Part shown: positions 6,910 to 14,271 of the stretch, one piece after another
Numbering within the stretch: the first letter of the stretch is position 1
Layout of the letters: every line of letters starts with the position of its first letter
Source of the DNA: JAEXNA01 sp050486105
GTDB taxonomy: Bacteria > Vulcanimicrobiota > Xenobia > Xenobiales > JADMJV01
Direction of reading: 5' to 3'
Length of the DNA: 17,998 nucleotides
NCBI GenBank assembly: GCA_050486105.1
Contig: JBJHCR010000105.1
Span: 1 to 17,998 of the forward strand
The notes under the pieces: generated by a model
The model's database searches: none
Told to the model about the DNA's origin: nothing
Seen by the model: only the letters and a program-made list of their open reading frames with translations
Translations under genes and position numbers: made by a program

Positions 6910-8643
6910 GTGCACATAAATAGACAAGCATTCCAGAGCGCCCAGCAGAAAGTCATCAACAGCTTCTCTCAGTCGGCCAACAAAAAGGAGGACGGCTACA
7001 TCATCATGCCTCCTTCCGAGAACTCCATCTTTAAGTCTGAGGGAGTAGAAACTCCGACTCTCGACTCTTTCGGGGTCTCACAGCATGAAGAGCTCGATAT
7101 CGTTGGTGGCTACTTGGCCAATCTTTCCAACGACCAAGTCGAAGCCATGAAGCAAAAAGGATTCAAAGTTTTCAAAGACGAGGTTCACAACTATCTGCCC
7201 AGCCAAACTATGCCGAACCTCAACACCGTGGCCGAAGGGGCTTTCAATCTGGCCAAGGAGAAAATCGGCAAGGACCTTCCGGAGGCCTCCGATGGCGCCC
7301 AGAGCACCAGTCTCTACCAACCCCGCAACGAGATGACCGAGCCTCGCTTCAACTCCACCGTGGAGAATGCATTCCGAGGTCGCGGAGTGACCGTGGCTGT
7401 CCTGGACACCGGAGTGAACGCCCACCCCGACTTGGGTGACCGATTGCTGGGACAAATCGACTTTGTCAACGGTGAAGTTTCCCCTTACGACGACAACGGT
7501 CACGGAATGCACGTTGCCGGAACCATCGCCGGAGACGGTACCCTCAATGAGTTGTACGCCGGACCGGCCTCAGAGGCCAAAATCATCTCCATGAAGGTCT
7601 TGGCAGGCAACGGGGGTGGCCGCACTTCGGACATCGTCAAGGCCATACAAACAGCAGTGGAGCTCAAGGACGACCTCAACATTGATGTCATCAATATGTC
7701 CCTGGGTGGACCGGCCTCCAAAAACGGCGAAGAGGACCCTATCAATCAGGCCATCAAAGCCGCCAAGGAGGCCGGCATCACCGTAGTGGTCGCCGCCGGA
7801 AACGACGGCCCCGGCCGAATGACCGTAGGTAGCCCTGGGAACAGCCTCAACGCCATCACCGTGGGCGCCCTCGATGACAACAACACTCCCTACGACCGCA
7901 GCGACGACAAGCCGGCCAGTTTCTCCAGCAGAGGACCGACCCCTGACGGAGTGACTAAGCCCGACGTCATGGCTCCTGGGGTAGGGATCATGGCGGCCAA
8001 GTCTCCTCGGTCCGAGTCGGCGATGATGGCTGAGCAGATGAATCAGATGCACCAGTCCATCCTCTTCCTAGACAAGCTGCCTTTCGAGCACCTGAAGAAC
8101 GCTCCCAACGAGCTCTTCAACTCCGTGGGTATCAGCGACTCCGTGGCTGACAAGATCAAAATGCACGAGAAAATCTCGGACCTGGTTTTCGAGCAACTCT
8201 TGAAGGCAACGGCCCGGATGCCCCTCGACGAGACCGGTGGGTACATCGGAATGTCCGGCACCTCCATGGCCACCCCGGTGGTCGCTGGAGTGGTGGCTCA
8301 GATGCTTCAGGCCAATCCTGACCTCACTCCGGACCAGGTGAAAGATATCCTGATGGAGACCGCTGTCAAATTGCCCGACGGCAGACTTGGCCCGAACACT
8401 CAGGGCGCAGGAGCCGTCGATGGCAAGGCCGCCATCTTGAAAGCTCTGTCCACCGAAGGTGAGCGGCCTCTGATGGAGAGCGCTCAGGCTGAGGACCCCT
8501 TAGCAGCCATGCTGTCTGAACTGGGCCTCTCCTTGGAAGACTTACTGATCGGTGGAGGTGAGGAAGGTGAGGGAGTAGAGGATGCTCCTGAGTCCGATTC
8601 TCCCGACACGGACCAGGAGCCTGCCGAGAAGACCGCTCGATAA
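6910..8643 (+). CDS. Subtilisin-like serine protease (peptidase S8)
   Basis: A 577-residue endopeptidase with the full S8 triad: Asp166 in VAVLDTGVNAHPDL, His198 in DDNGHGMHVAGTIAG and Ser452 in MSGTSMATPVVAG. The oxyanion Asn298 is in VVVAAGNDGP. Residues about 62-97 (IVGGYLANLSNDQVEAMKQK, then FKVFKDEV) resemble an I9-type inhibitory propeptide. Two things are odd. The N-terminus (HINRQAFQSAQQKVINSFSQ) is polar, with no Sec or Tat signal, although the strong ribosome site supports this start. About 80 residues (364-442) are inserted between the MAPGVGIMAAK strand and the catalytic-Ser loop; they are Met/Gln/Leu-rich and look helical. The C-terminal 35 residues are acidic and probably disordered. 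It may act inside the cell or leave by a non-classical route (inference). It is followed by an intrinsic terminator. Confidence 0.95.
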   Translation: MHINRQAFQSAQQKVINSFSQSANKKEDGYIIMPPSENSIFKSEGVETPTLDSFGVSQHEELDIVGGYLANLSNDQVEAMKQKGFKVFKDEVHNYLPSQTMPNLNTVAEGAFNLAKEKIGKDLPEASDGAQSTSLYQPRNEMTEPRFNSTVENAFRGRGVTVAVLDTGVNAHPDLGDRLLGQIDFVNGEVSPYDDNGHGMHVAGTIAGDGTLNELYAGPASEAKIISMKVLAGNGGGRTSDIVKAIQTAVELKDDLNIDVINMSLGGPASKNGEEDPINQAIKAAKEAGITVVVAAGNDGPGRMTVGSPGNSLNAITVGALDDNNTPYDRSDDKPASFSSRGPTPDGVTKPDVMAPGVGIMAAKSPRSESAMMAEQMNQMHQSILFLDKLPFEHLKNAPNELFNSVGISDSVADKIKMHEKISDLVFEQLLKATARMPLDETGGYIGMSGTSMATPVVAGVVAQMLQANPDLTPDQVKDILMETAVKLPDGRLGPNTQGAGAVDGKAAILKALSTEGERPLMESAQAEDPLAAMLSELGLSLEDLLIGGGEEGEGVEDAPESDSPDTDQEPAEKTAR

Positions 8644-8681
8644 CTGTTACCCCTTTTCGATTCTCCTCCATTCTGAACTGG

Positions 8682-8707
8682 AGCCCCCAACCGGGGGCTT
8701 TTTTTTT
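8682..8707 (+). terminator. Intrinsic terminator after the subtilase gene
   Basis: GCCCCC-AACC-GGGGGC, with an additional outer A-T pair, is followed by nine T residues. This is a textbook Rho-independent terminator 40 bases after the protease stop. It separates the protease transcript from the SLH porin gene. Confidence 0.92.
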
Positions 8708-8863
8708 GATTTTCTTGCAAATCTCGATAAATTTTTGATGAGGCTTTGGTGAAAAACCGGCAGGGGGAAAAGTTTTGTCTGCAAAAAGAGTCAGCGCCCA
8801 GTGAGACAGACTTGCGTCTCTTTGGGAAACACCACCCGATTGCTCTGCCAAAAGGCTCCCGTT

Positions 8864-11401
8864 GTGCGACTGCTTAGAACTCTCCTGATTTTGATGACTG
8901 TCTGTTTGGCCACCACACCCTCTTTGGGTGCGCCCCTGTCTGAAACAGAGGCGAGTCCAGAGTGGGTTCGTGACGCCTATGCGACTCTGGTGGCTCGAGG
9001 TTTGATCGAAGGCTATCCAGACCGAACCTTCAAGGGCGATCGCAGTATCACGCGATGGGAACTGGCCACTCTCGTGGCTAGGCTTCAAACCACTATTGAG
9101 CTAGAAGGAAGAATCTGGGCAATCCAAGAGGATCGACACTTGCTGCGCCGGTTGGGAGAGAGCTTGAGTTCAGAGCTTGAAGCTCTAGGCGTCCACCTGG
9201 ATCAGCTTGAAAACAACTATGAGAACCTCGAAGTGCGGGTCTCCGAACTTGAGCGCATCACCTTCTACGGCCAGTTAGAAACTCGCTTCACTTTTCAGAG
9301 CTTCCAGAATCGAGGGGCCGGCGACAACGATGACGGGAGAGGTGGAGCAGGACTCCCCGGACCGGTCCCCTATCTGCCCTACGAGTCGATCGTCGGTTCT
9401 CGCATTGGACCTCCCTTGCGCCCTCAAGTGCACGGGATCTTCCCGGTGGTGGACTACCGCCACGGGCGAGCCCTCACCTCAGGTACAGGCTTCACCTCAC
9501 TGGCTACTCTGGGTTTGGCAATAGAGCTCTCAGACGACTTTCAAGCCGGGCTCGAGCTCTACGGATTCTCCTCTCAAGGCGATGAAGCAGTTGATGCCTA
9601 TTGGGGCGTGACCGCTCCCTACACTTCCAACATCTTCACGGCCGATGCCGGAAGCCTACAGCCGCTGAACAACACTCCATACACCCGCATGGCTCTGGAT
9701 CGCTTCTGGTTGCTTCACCGACCGAGCCAGACCCGAGTAATCCTTGGAAACATTGAAAAAACGGACATGGATAGCTTTGTCTACGCCGGACAGCCAAATC
9801 TGGGAGTCTTCGGGCCTCGGCGATTCCCCGGGTATGGATTGCAAGTCACCGGCTCTCTCCCGTTTCTCGAGGAACAGTCGCTCACTTATGAAGTGCTAGG
9901 CACGAGGTTTGGTGACGGGGTCCGGTTTCTTGGGGACAGCTACACTAACGACATCCTTGCCGCCAACATCGCTTACCGTTTCTCAGGTGGGCGAATCAAG
10001 CTCAATGCGGCCCGCATGGTCGAAGAAGCGTCCACCGGCGGCAACCTGCTCGCCATCGGTTTGACCAACAACATCAACGTGGCTGCGGGAGCTTCTTCGG
10101 GTTGGAGTATCCGTCAATGGGTCAACCCTCCAGGCTTCTATCTTCAGCAGCTGCCTCCGGAAATCATCGCTCAGATCGGAGCCCCGGGTAACACTTCAGA
10201 CATCCGGCCCATCTCAGGCTGGAGCAACCTCATCGACAGCGCTCTGGGGGTCTCCCCAGGAGGAGGCAACTATGGCCCCCAAAGCCAGAACAGCTTCGGC
10301 TTTTCAGGTCAGAGCGACCTCAAGCTATCAGAAACCGACCGCCTCACCTTCGGGCTTGACCTGGGTCTCAGCGACTATCGACCCAATCGCAACAGCCCCT
10401 TTACCAGTCGCGGCCAGATGGTTACGGGCTCGATCTCCGCCACTTTGCTAGACGAGCAACTTCAGCTCGGGGCGGAGTATCTCTCCATAGCTCCAAACTA
10501 CAATCCCGCCTCCTGGGCCGGAAATTCTCTGGGGGTTCGGTTTCCCACCACCTTCAACTTCACTGGCGTCTTCCATCTCCACGATTTTCTGAAATACCCT
10601 CACAATCGGCAAGGTTGGCGTTGGAACGGACGTTTTGCCTTCCATAATGAAGCCGGAGCGATTTGGACCAGAATGGCCAAACTGGAACAGAAGAGAACTT
10701 CACTCTACGATGTGAGAGTGACCCCTGGCGCTCTCGCTCCCGGGGCGCCCAACGTTCCGGTCCTGGGCTTCGCACCAGGATTTGTCGATCCGGTGTTTTA
10801 CGGATATGCCCACCCTTCACTCTATGGGAACGGGAGCGCCAATTCGTTCACCGCCAACTTGACCCCCCTTGAGGATCCCCGAGGCCGAATCGACGAGATT
10901 TCCGTGGGAGGATCGTACAGATTGACCGATGCCAGAGTCCGTTTCACCGGCAGCTATGATCGCTTCAAGTTTCGGCGTGACTCCTCACTTTCTCCAGCCT
11001 TAGGGGGCAGTCAAAATCTGGTAAAGGTGACCACGGAGCAGCTACTCCTGGAAGTAGCCTGGGACGTCGTGGATCAGGTCACCTTAAAAGGCGGAGTTGA
11101 ACGAGTCCATTCCAGAGGGCACTACGATCCCGGTGGACTCTACAATGGCTATGCCTTGAAAACCGGCTCGATCGATTTCCAAAACCTGGACTCCGAACAG
11201 GTCATTCCTCATTTAGGTTTGGACTGGCGAATCAATCAACAGACGGACTTCAGCGTAACCCTGAGGTACTATAACACCACCGACCGAGCCGATCCCGGTA
11301 TCGCACCAGGCCTGCCTGAACTGGGACAAATAGGTTCCACGGCCCACCCCTTCTCCTGGAGCGGACTCCAGGTCGGAACTCATTGGACGTTGAGATTCTA
11401 A
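8864..11401 (+). CDS. SLH-domain outer-membrane beta-barrel protein (porin-like)
   Basis: Probably an outer-membrane porin that also ties the outer membrane to the cell wall. From the GTG at 8864 (845 residues; AAAGG eight bases upstream) it starts with a signal peptide, VRLLRTLLILMTVCLATT, with a site near SLG|AP. A single SLH domain follows at about 32-75 (WVRDAYATLVARGLIEGYPD, then FKGDRSITRWELATLVARL). A coiled coil comes next at about 85-130 (ESLSSELEALGVHLDQLENN). The remaining 700 or so residues have alternating beta-strand character, starting ITFYGQLETRFTF and ending in an aromatic strand with terminal Phe (VGTHWTLRF), as in BAM substrates. The SLH, coiled-coil and barrel order matches cyanobacterial SLH-OprB porins and OmpM-type proteins; the barrel itself is not clearly OprB. 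A longer start at GTG 8801 is possible but has a weaker ribosome site and a poor leader. The gene converges with gspF, only five bases apart. Confidence 0.87.
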   Translation: MRLLRTLLILMTVCLATTPSLGAPLSETEASPEWVRDAYATLVARGLIEGYPDRTFKGDRSITRWELATLVARLQTTIELEGRIWAIQEDRHLLRRLGESLSSELEALGVHLDQLENNYENLEVRVSELERITFYGQLETRFTFQSFQNRGAGDNDDGRGGAGLPGPVPYLPYESIVGSRIGPPLRPQVHGIFPVVDYRHGRALTSGTGFTSLATLGLAIELSDDFQAGLELYGFSSQGDEAVDAYWGVTAPYTSNIFTADAGSLQPLNNTPYTRMALDRFWLLHRPSQTRVILGNIEKTDMDSFVYAGQPNLGVFGPRRFPGYGLQVTGSLPFLEEQSLTYEVLGTRFGDGVRFLGDSYTNDILAANIAYRFSGGRIKLNAARMVEEASTGGNLLAIGLTNNINVAAGASSGWSIRQWVNPPGFYLQQLPPEIIAQIGAPGNTSDIRPISGWSNLIDSALGVSPGGGNYGPQSQNSFGFSGQSDLKLSETDRLTFGLDLGLSDYRPNRNSPFTSRGQMVTGSISATLLDEQLQLGAEYLSIAPNYNPASWAGNSLGVRFPTTFNFTGVFHLHDFLKYPHNRQGWRWNGRFAFHNEAGAIWTRMAKLEQKRTSLYDVRVTPGALAPGAPNVPVLGFAPGFVDPVFYGYAHPSLYGNGSANSFTANLTPLEDPRGRIDEISVGGSYRLTDARVRFTGSYDRFKFRRDSSLSPALGGSQNLVKVTTEQLLLEVAWDVVDQVTLKGGVERVHSRGHYDPGGLYNGYALKTGSIDFQNLDSEQVIPHLGLDWRINQQTDFSVTLRYYNTTDRADPGIAPGLPELGQIGSTAHPFSWSGLQVGTHWTLRF

Positions 11402-11406
11402 GGTGC

Positions 11407-12468
11407 TCAAAGCGAAGCTGTCAAAGTTGAGAGAGGCATCAGGATAGCCACCACCACGAATCCCACCATGATCGAGATACCGGCCAAGACCACGGGCTCC
11501 AAGACATTGAGAAAGTTGTCCACGCGGTATCTGGTGTCTTCATCAAGAATTTGCCCGGCCCTCTTCAACAGACTAGCCATGCGCCCAGACTCGTCGCCAA
11601 CCTTGGCCAAGTCAGCAGTGAGCACGGGGTAGAGCTCGTGGCGGAGCATCTCGCTGAGATTCTTTCCCTCCTTGAGCCCACCGATGATCCTTGCGGCGTC
11701 GTCCTGAAAGGTTGGGTGACCGGAAGCCTCCAGAGAAATTCGTGTTGCCCTAGTGATCTCCACCCCGGTTTCCATCAGCATGCCAAGAGTCTGGGCAAAG
11801 CGAGAAGCTGCGGAATACCTCAAGATTCCCCCGAGACCTGGCAAACGCACCGAGACCCACAAGGCTTTACTTCGTCCTTCGGGACGTTGCAAATAGAGGC
11901 TCACACCGATGAATGCCGCGACACAGAGCAACCAGAAAATCGGCTCCTGGATAACGGTCACAATCCCTTTCAAGATCATGGTTGGTGCTGGAAGCTCGAC
12001 CCCCAGTCCTAGCACCGTGTCCAGAATCCCCGGAATGACGGTGCGAAAAAGACCTAGGGTCAATAGTCCGGAAATGATCAAGACCACAACTGGGTAAGTC
12101 AGAGCCTTCTTCACGTGTCTTGCGGTCTTGTCGCTTCGGTCAAGCCAATCCCCTAACTCTTGAAGAACCTGCACCAGCTGTCCAGTCTCTTCAGCTGCCC
12201 TAATGAGGGCAATGTAGGTGTTGGGGAAGATGCGTGGGTAGGCACTGAGACTGGTGGAGAATTTGTACCCGTGAACGACCTTCTTGGTGAGCTCGGGAAC
12301 CACCCAGATGGAAAGGTCCTCGCTCTCATCTCGGCTCAAGAGTTCCAGGGCCTCATGCAAAGGGACACCAGCTCCAGAAAGAGTAGCCAATTGCTTGGTG
12401 AAGTTGGCTAAGGCCACCCTTGAGCAGGTCATTTGCTCGGGCGTGGGAGTTGAAAAGAAAAACTTCAA
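11407..12468 (-). CDS. GspF/PilC-family inner-membrane platform protein
   Basis: The polytopic inner-membrane platform of type II secretion and type IV pilus machines, which couples the ATPase to pilin assembly. It has two GspF repeats. The first (about 22-145) starts FTKQLATLSGAGVPLHEALE and ends with the segment VVVLIISGLLTLGLF. The second (about 221-345) contains FAQTLGMLMETGVEITRA, VGDESGRMASLL and the last membrane segment VLAGISIMVGFVVVAIL. A middle hydrophobic segment (FWLLCVAAFIGVSLYL) lies near 177-192. At 353 residues it is about 50 shorter than usual because the cytoplasmic N-terminal extension before the first repeat is missing. The TTG start shares its bases with the TGA stop of the upstream pseudopilin gene (TTGA overlap), which supports both the start and translational coupling. 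It is the last gene of the operon; no GspE/PilB ATPase is nearby. Confidence 0.92.
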   Translation of the reverse strand: MKFFFSTPTPEQMTCSRVALANFTKQLATLSGAGVPLHEALELLSRDESEDLSIWVVPELTKKVVHGYKFSTSLSAYPRIFPNTYIALIRAAEETGQLVQVLQELGDWLDRSDKTARHVKKALTYPVVVLIISGLLTLGLFRTVIPGILDTVLGLGVELPAPTMILKGIVTVIQEPIFWLLCVAAFIGVSLYLQRPEGRSKALWVSVRLPGLGGILRYSAASRFAQTLGMLMETGVEITRATRISLEASGHPTFQDDAARIIGGLKEGKNLSEMLRHELYPVLTADLAKVGDESGRMASLLKRAGQILDEDTRYRVDNFLNVLEPVVLAGISIMVGFVVVAILMPLSTLTASL

Positions 12469-12941
12469 AGGCGCGGCAGCGAACCTTCCTGCCAGATTCT
12501 AAACTCGAAACTCCCAGGCTCTGTAAAGAGTTCTGCATACATGGTGTGTCGAGAAGAACTAGCTAAACTTTGTCCAACAATCCCAGTGGACTCTATACGA
12601 ACCAGCCGATGAGAGTCTCGAAAAGTCCTATCGACCACCACTTGATACTGACCAACCAGCCTCCCATCGATGGTCAAAACTTCCTCGGTGTAGGAAAAGA
12701 TGGTCTGCTCATCCCCAACTCCAGTGGGGAAAAAGGGATTCTTCGAGAGCTTCACTCGAATATCTTCAACCCCACTTCGAGCCAGGGCCTTGGCTTGAAC
12801 GGCCTCGATGGCAGCCCGAGAAGCTGCGTAGTTGCCCTTGCGAGCACCCAACATCCCAAATCCGATGATAGCGATGAACACCGACAGCAGCAGAGCGAAC
12901 ACCAGCAAGAACCCTTTTCTAAATGGTCGAAAATTTCTCAT
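12465..12941 (-). CDS. PilX/GspK-like minor pseudopilin
   Basis: A 158-residue prepilin-like protein. The N-terminus RPFRKG|FLLVFALLLSVFIAIIGFGML has a basic leader, a Gly10 peptidase site and a hydrophobic helix. Position +5 of the mature protein is Phe15 rather than Glu, as in PilX-type and GspK-type tip pseudopilins. The following ASRAAIEAVQAKALARSGVE resembles the Ala/Gln-rich helix of PilX N-terminal domains. The rest is a small beta-rich domain (VGQYQVVVDRTFRDSHRLVR). Lack of Glu+5 suggests a place at the filament tip, by analogy with GspK (inference). At 158 residues it is far shorter than GspK and lacks that protein's large inserted domain. Its ATG overlaps the preceding stop (ATGA at 12938-12941), and its own stop overlaps the gspF start. 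Confidence 0.78.
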   Translation of the reverse strand: MRNFRPFRKGFLLVFALLLSVFIAIIGFGMLGARKGNYAASRAAIEAVQAKALARSGVEDIRVKLSKNPFFPTGVGDEQTIFSYTEEVLTIDGRLVGQYQVVVDRTFRDSHRLVRIESTGIVGQSLASSSRHTMYAELFTEPGSFEFRIWQEGSLPRL

Positions 12942-13462
12942 GGGCGGATCCTCACCAGTGTGGTGTACGTGCGCGCCCTTCTTTCGTTCTGCACGGTGAA
13001 GTTCAACTCCAGGAGATCTTGGCCAGCCAGGTGCCGAACTTGAAAGTCTTCGAGCTCGAAAAGTACATCATCGACAGAAAAGTCGCTGCCCACGCGGAGC
13101 CGTCGAAGCATGCCGTCCACCAATTGATAAGTCACTTCGACTCTCTCGTCCGGGAGGTAGGGGTCTCCCACGGTTGGTCGTTCAGCGATACTAAGAATCG
13201 ACGAGGGAACGATCAAACGAAGTTGAAGGCGACTCGCCTCTCCCCCAATCGGCTCAATCAACTGTTCCACGGCCACTAATTCTCCGCGAATCAAAGAGGT
13301 GGCATGGTAAATCTCGGAGACGATTCCGGTTTCCTTAAGAGTGGTCCGCGCCTGGGAGGCCTGTTTGAGAGTGTAGGCAATACTGCTCAAGGTCAGGAAG
13401 CTCAAGAATGCGGCAAAGAGAGCCTCGACCAGGGAAAAGCCCTTTGACCCTCTCAGTGTCAT
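12938..13462 (-). CDS. GspJ/PilW-like minor pseudopilin
   Basis: A 174-residue protein with a class III prepilin signal, LRGSKG|FSLVEALFAAFLSFLTLSSIAY. The cut would fall after Gly8, and Glu13 is the conserved Glu+5. The helix is followed by a beta-rich body (LQLRLIVPSSIL, VEVTYQLVDGMLRRLRVGSD, DLLELNFTVQNERRARTYTT) with the order typical of GspJ and PilW. Its predicted place is in the pseudopilus tip with the GspI-like and GspK-like partners encoded on either side. The ATG overlaps the previous stop (ATGA at 13459-13462), so translation is probably coupled. Confidence 0.83.
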   Translation of the reverse strand: MTLRGSKGFSLVEALFAAFLSFLTLSSIAYTLKQASQARTTLKETGIVSEIYHATSLIRGELVAVEQLIEPIGGEASRLQLRLIVPSSILSIAERPTVGDPYLPDERVEVTYQLVDGMLRRLRVGSDFSVDDVLFELEDFQVRHLAGQDLLELNFTVQNERRARTYTTLVRIRP

Positions 13463-14271
13463 TCGTTTACTATCTCGACCTTTCTGAGAACCTCTTGACC
13501 CTGATAGACAGCCCTGGCCACCAGGAAACAGTTGCCCGGGGCGTAGGCCATGGTTCCATCATAGTTCAAATAGACATTACGATAGGTGCAAGAATTCCCG
13601 TCTCGAGAAATGCGAGCCACCGATCCGAACCCGGTCATGGGCTCGATGTACCAAGTGAGCATATTGTCTTCGAGTGGTTGGCCGTTCCTTCTGAGTTCCG
13701 CCCTAAAATCGATTGTTCCGTTGGGGGCCACTTTGAAGGGAGTTCCGCTGGGGTTTGGAGTGAGCCTGATGGTCAAAGTTCCGGCATCTCGCCAGTCGGC
13801 AATGTGGCCCGTCAGTTGCACCTGATCAGACGAGATGGTCGACCACCGTACATTCAAGTCGACTTGCCAGAGAGAGCGTCGGAAGACCACCGGTTCGAAG
13901 GTGAAGTTTGGTTCACCCGCCACCGCTGGGTTCACCGTCACCGGATATTGCTGCTCGAGTTCAGTGCACGGCACCGGCAAGTCCGCCCATCGGACTCGAG
14001 CTCGAATTCGGTGATCCGGATATGCCTCATAGACCCACTCTCGGCCATCAAACATACCACCTAGACCTTCGAAATTGGTGTTGGAGACAGCCCGAATTTC
14101 TTCCATCGCACTCTCGGCCACCAAGGCCGCCAATATCCTGCGTTCATTATTGGCCTCGGCGTGAAGGCTGGCGTTGAGAAGATAGACGCTAAGAGCCAAG
14201 GATGTCAACAAAAGAAATGAGGCGAATATCGCCTCGAGTAAAGAGAACCCAAACTTACCGCGTGATATCAT
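13459..14271 (-). CDS. PilV/GspI-like pseudopilin with C-terminal Ig-like domain
   Basis: A 270-residue protein with a prepilin signal, SRGKFG|FSLLEAIFASFLLLTSLALSVY: cut after Gly8, Glu13 at +5. The segment RRILAALVAESAMEEIRA matches the second part of the GspI/PilV helix, which usually reads AxxxAxxxxEexr. Residues about 60-155 are beta-rich. From about 162 there is an extra domain (TLTIRLTPNPSGTPFKVAPN, later LTWYIEPMTGFGSVARIS and CFLVARAVYQGQ) with the layout of a bacterial Ig-like fold. Two Cys in its last part could form a disulfide outside the cytoplasm. Canonical GspI is about 120-130 residues, so the tail roughly doubles the protein and suggests an exposed adhesive or spacer role (inference). 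The start ATG lies inside the end of the upstream gene (17-base overlap). Confidence 0.8.
   Translation of the reverse strand: MISRGKFGFSLLEAIFASFLLLTSLALSVYLLNASLHAEANNERRILAALVAESAMEEIRAVSNTNFEGLGGMFDGREWVYEAYPDHRIRARVRWADLPVPCTELEQQYPVTVNPAVAGEPNFTFEPVVFRRSLWQVDLNVRWSTISSDQVQLTGHIADWRDAGTLTIRLTPNPSGTPFKVAPNGTIDFRAELRRNGQPLEDNMLTWYIEPMTGFGSVARISRDGNSCTYRNVYLNYDGTMAYAPGNCFLVARAVYQGQEVLRKVEIVNE

Noticed and set aside
7078..8052. Two minus-strand frames opposite the subtilase (144 and 160 codons)
   Set aside because: His/Gly/Val-rich translations typical of an antisense GC-rich gene; the subtilase on the plus strand is certain.
8708..8863. Promoter for the SLH porin gene
   Set aside because: TTGCAA near 8715 has no acceptable -10 at 16-18 bases. 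The AT-rich stretch probably holds the promoter, but no hexamer pair can be supported.
8366..9088. A 240-codon minus-strand open frame
   Set aside because: It lies antisense across the end of the subtilase, the terminator and the start of the SLH porin. The translation has no family motif and is low in order.
13408..14064. A 218-codon plus-strand open frame
   Set aside because: Antisense to the PilV-like and GspJ-like genes, whose prepilin signals and overlaps are clear; it has no recognisable motif.
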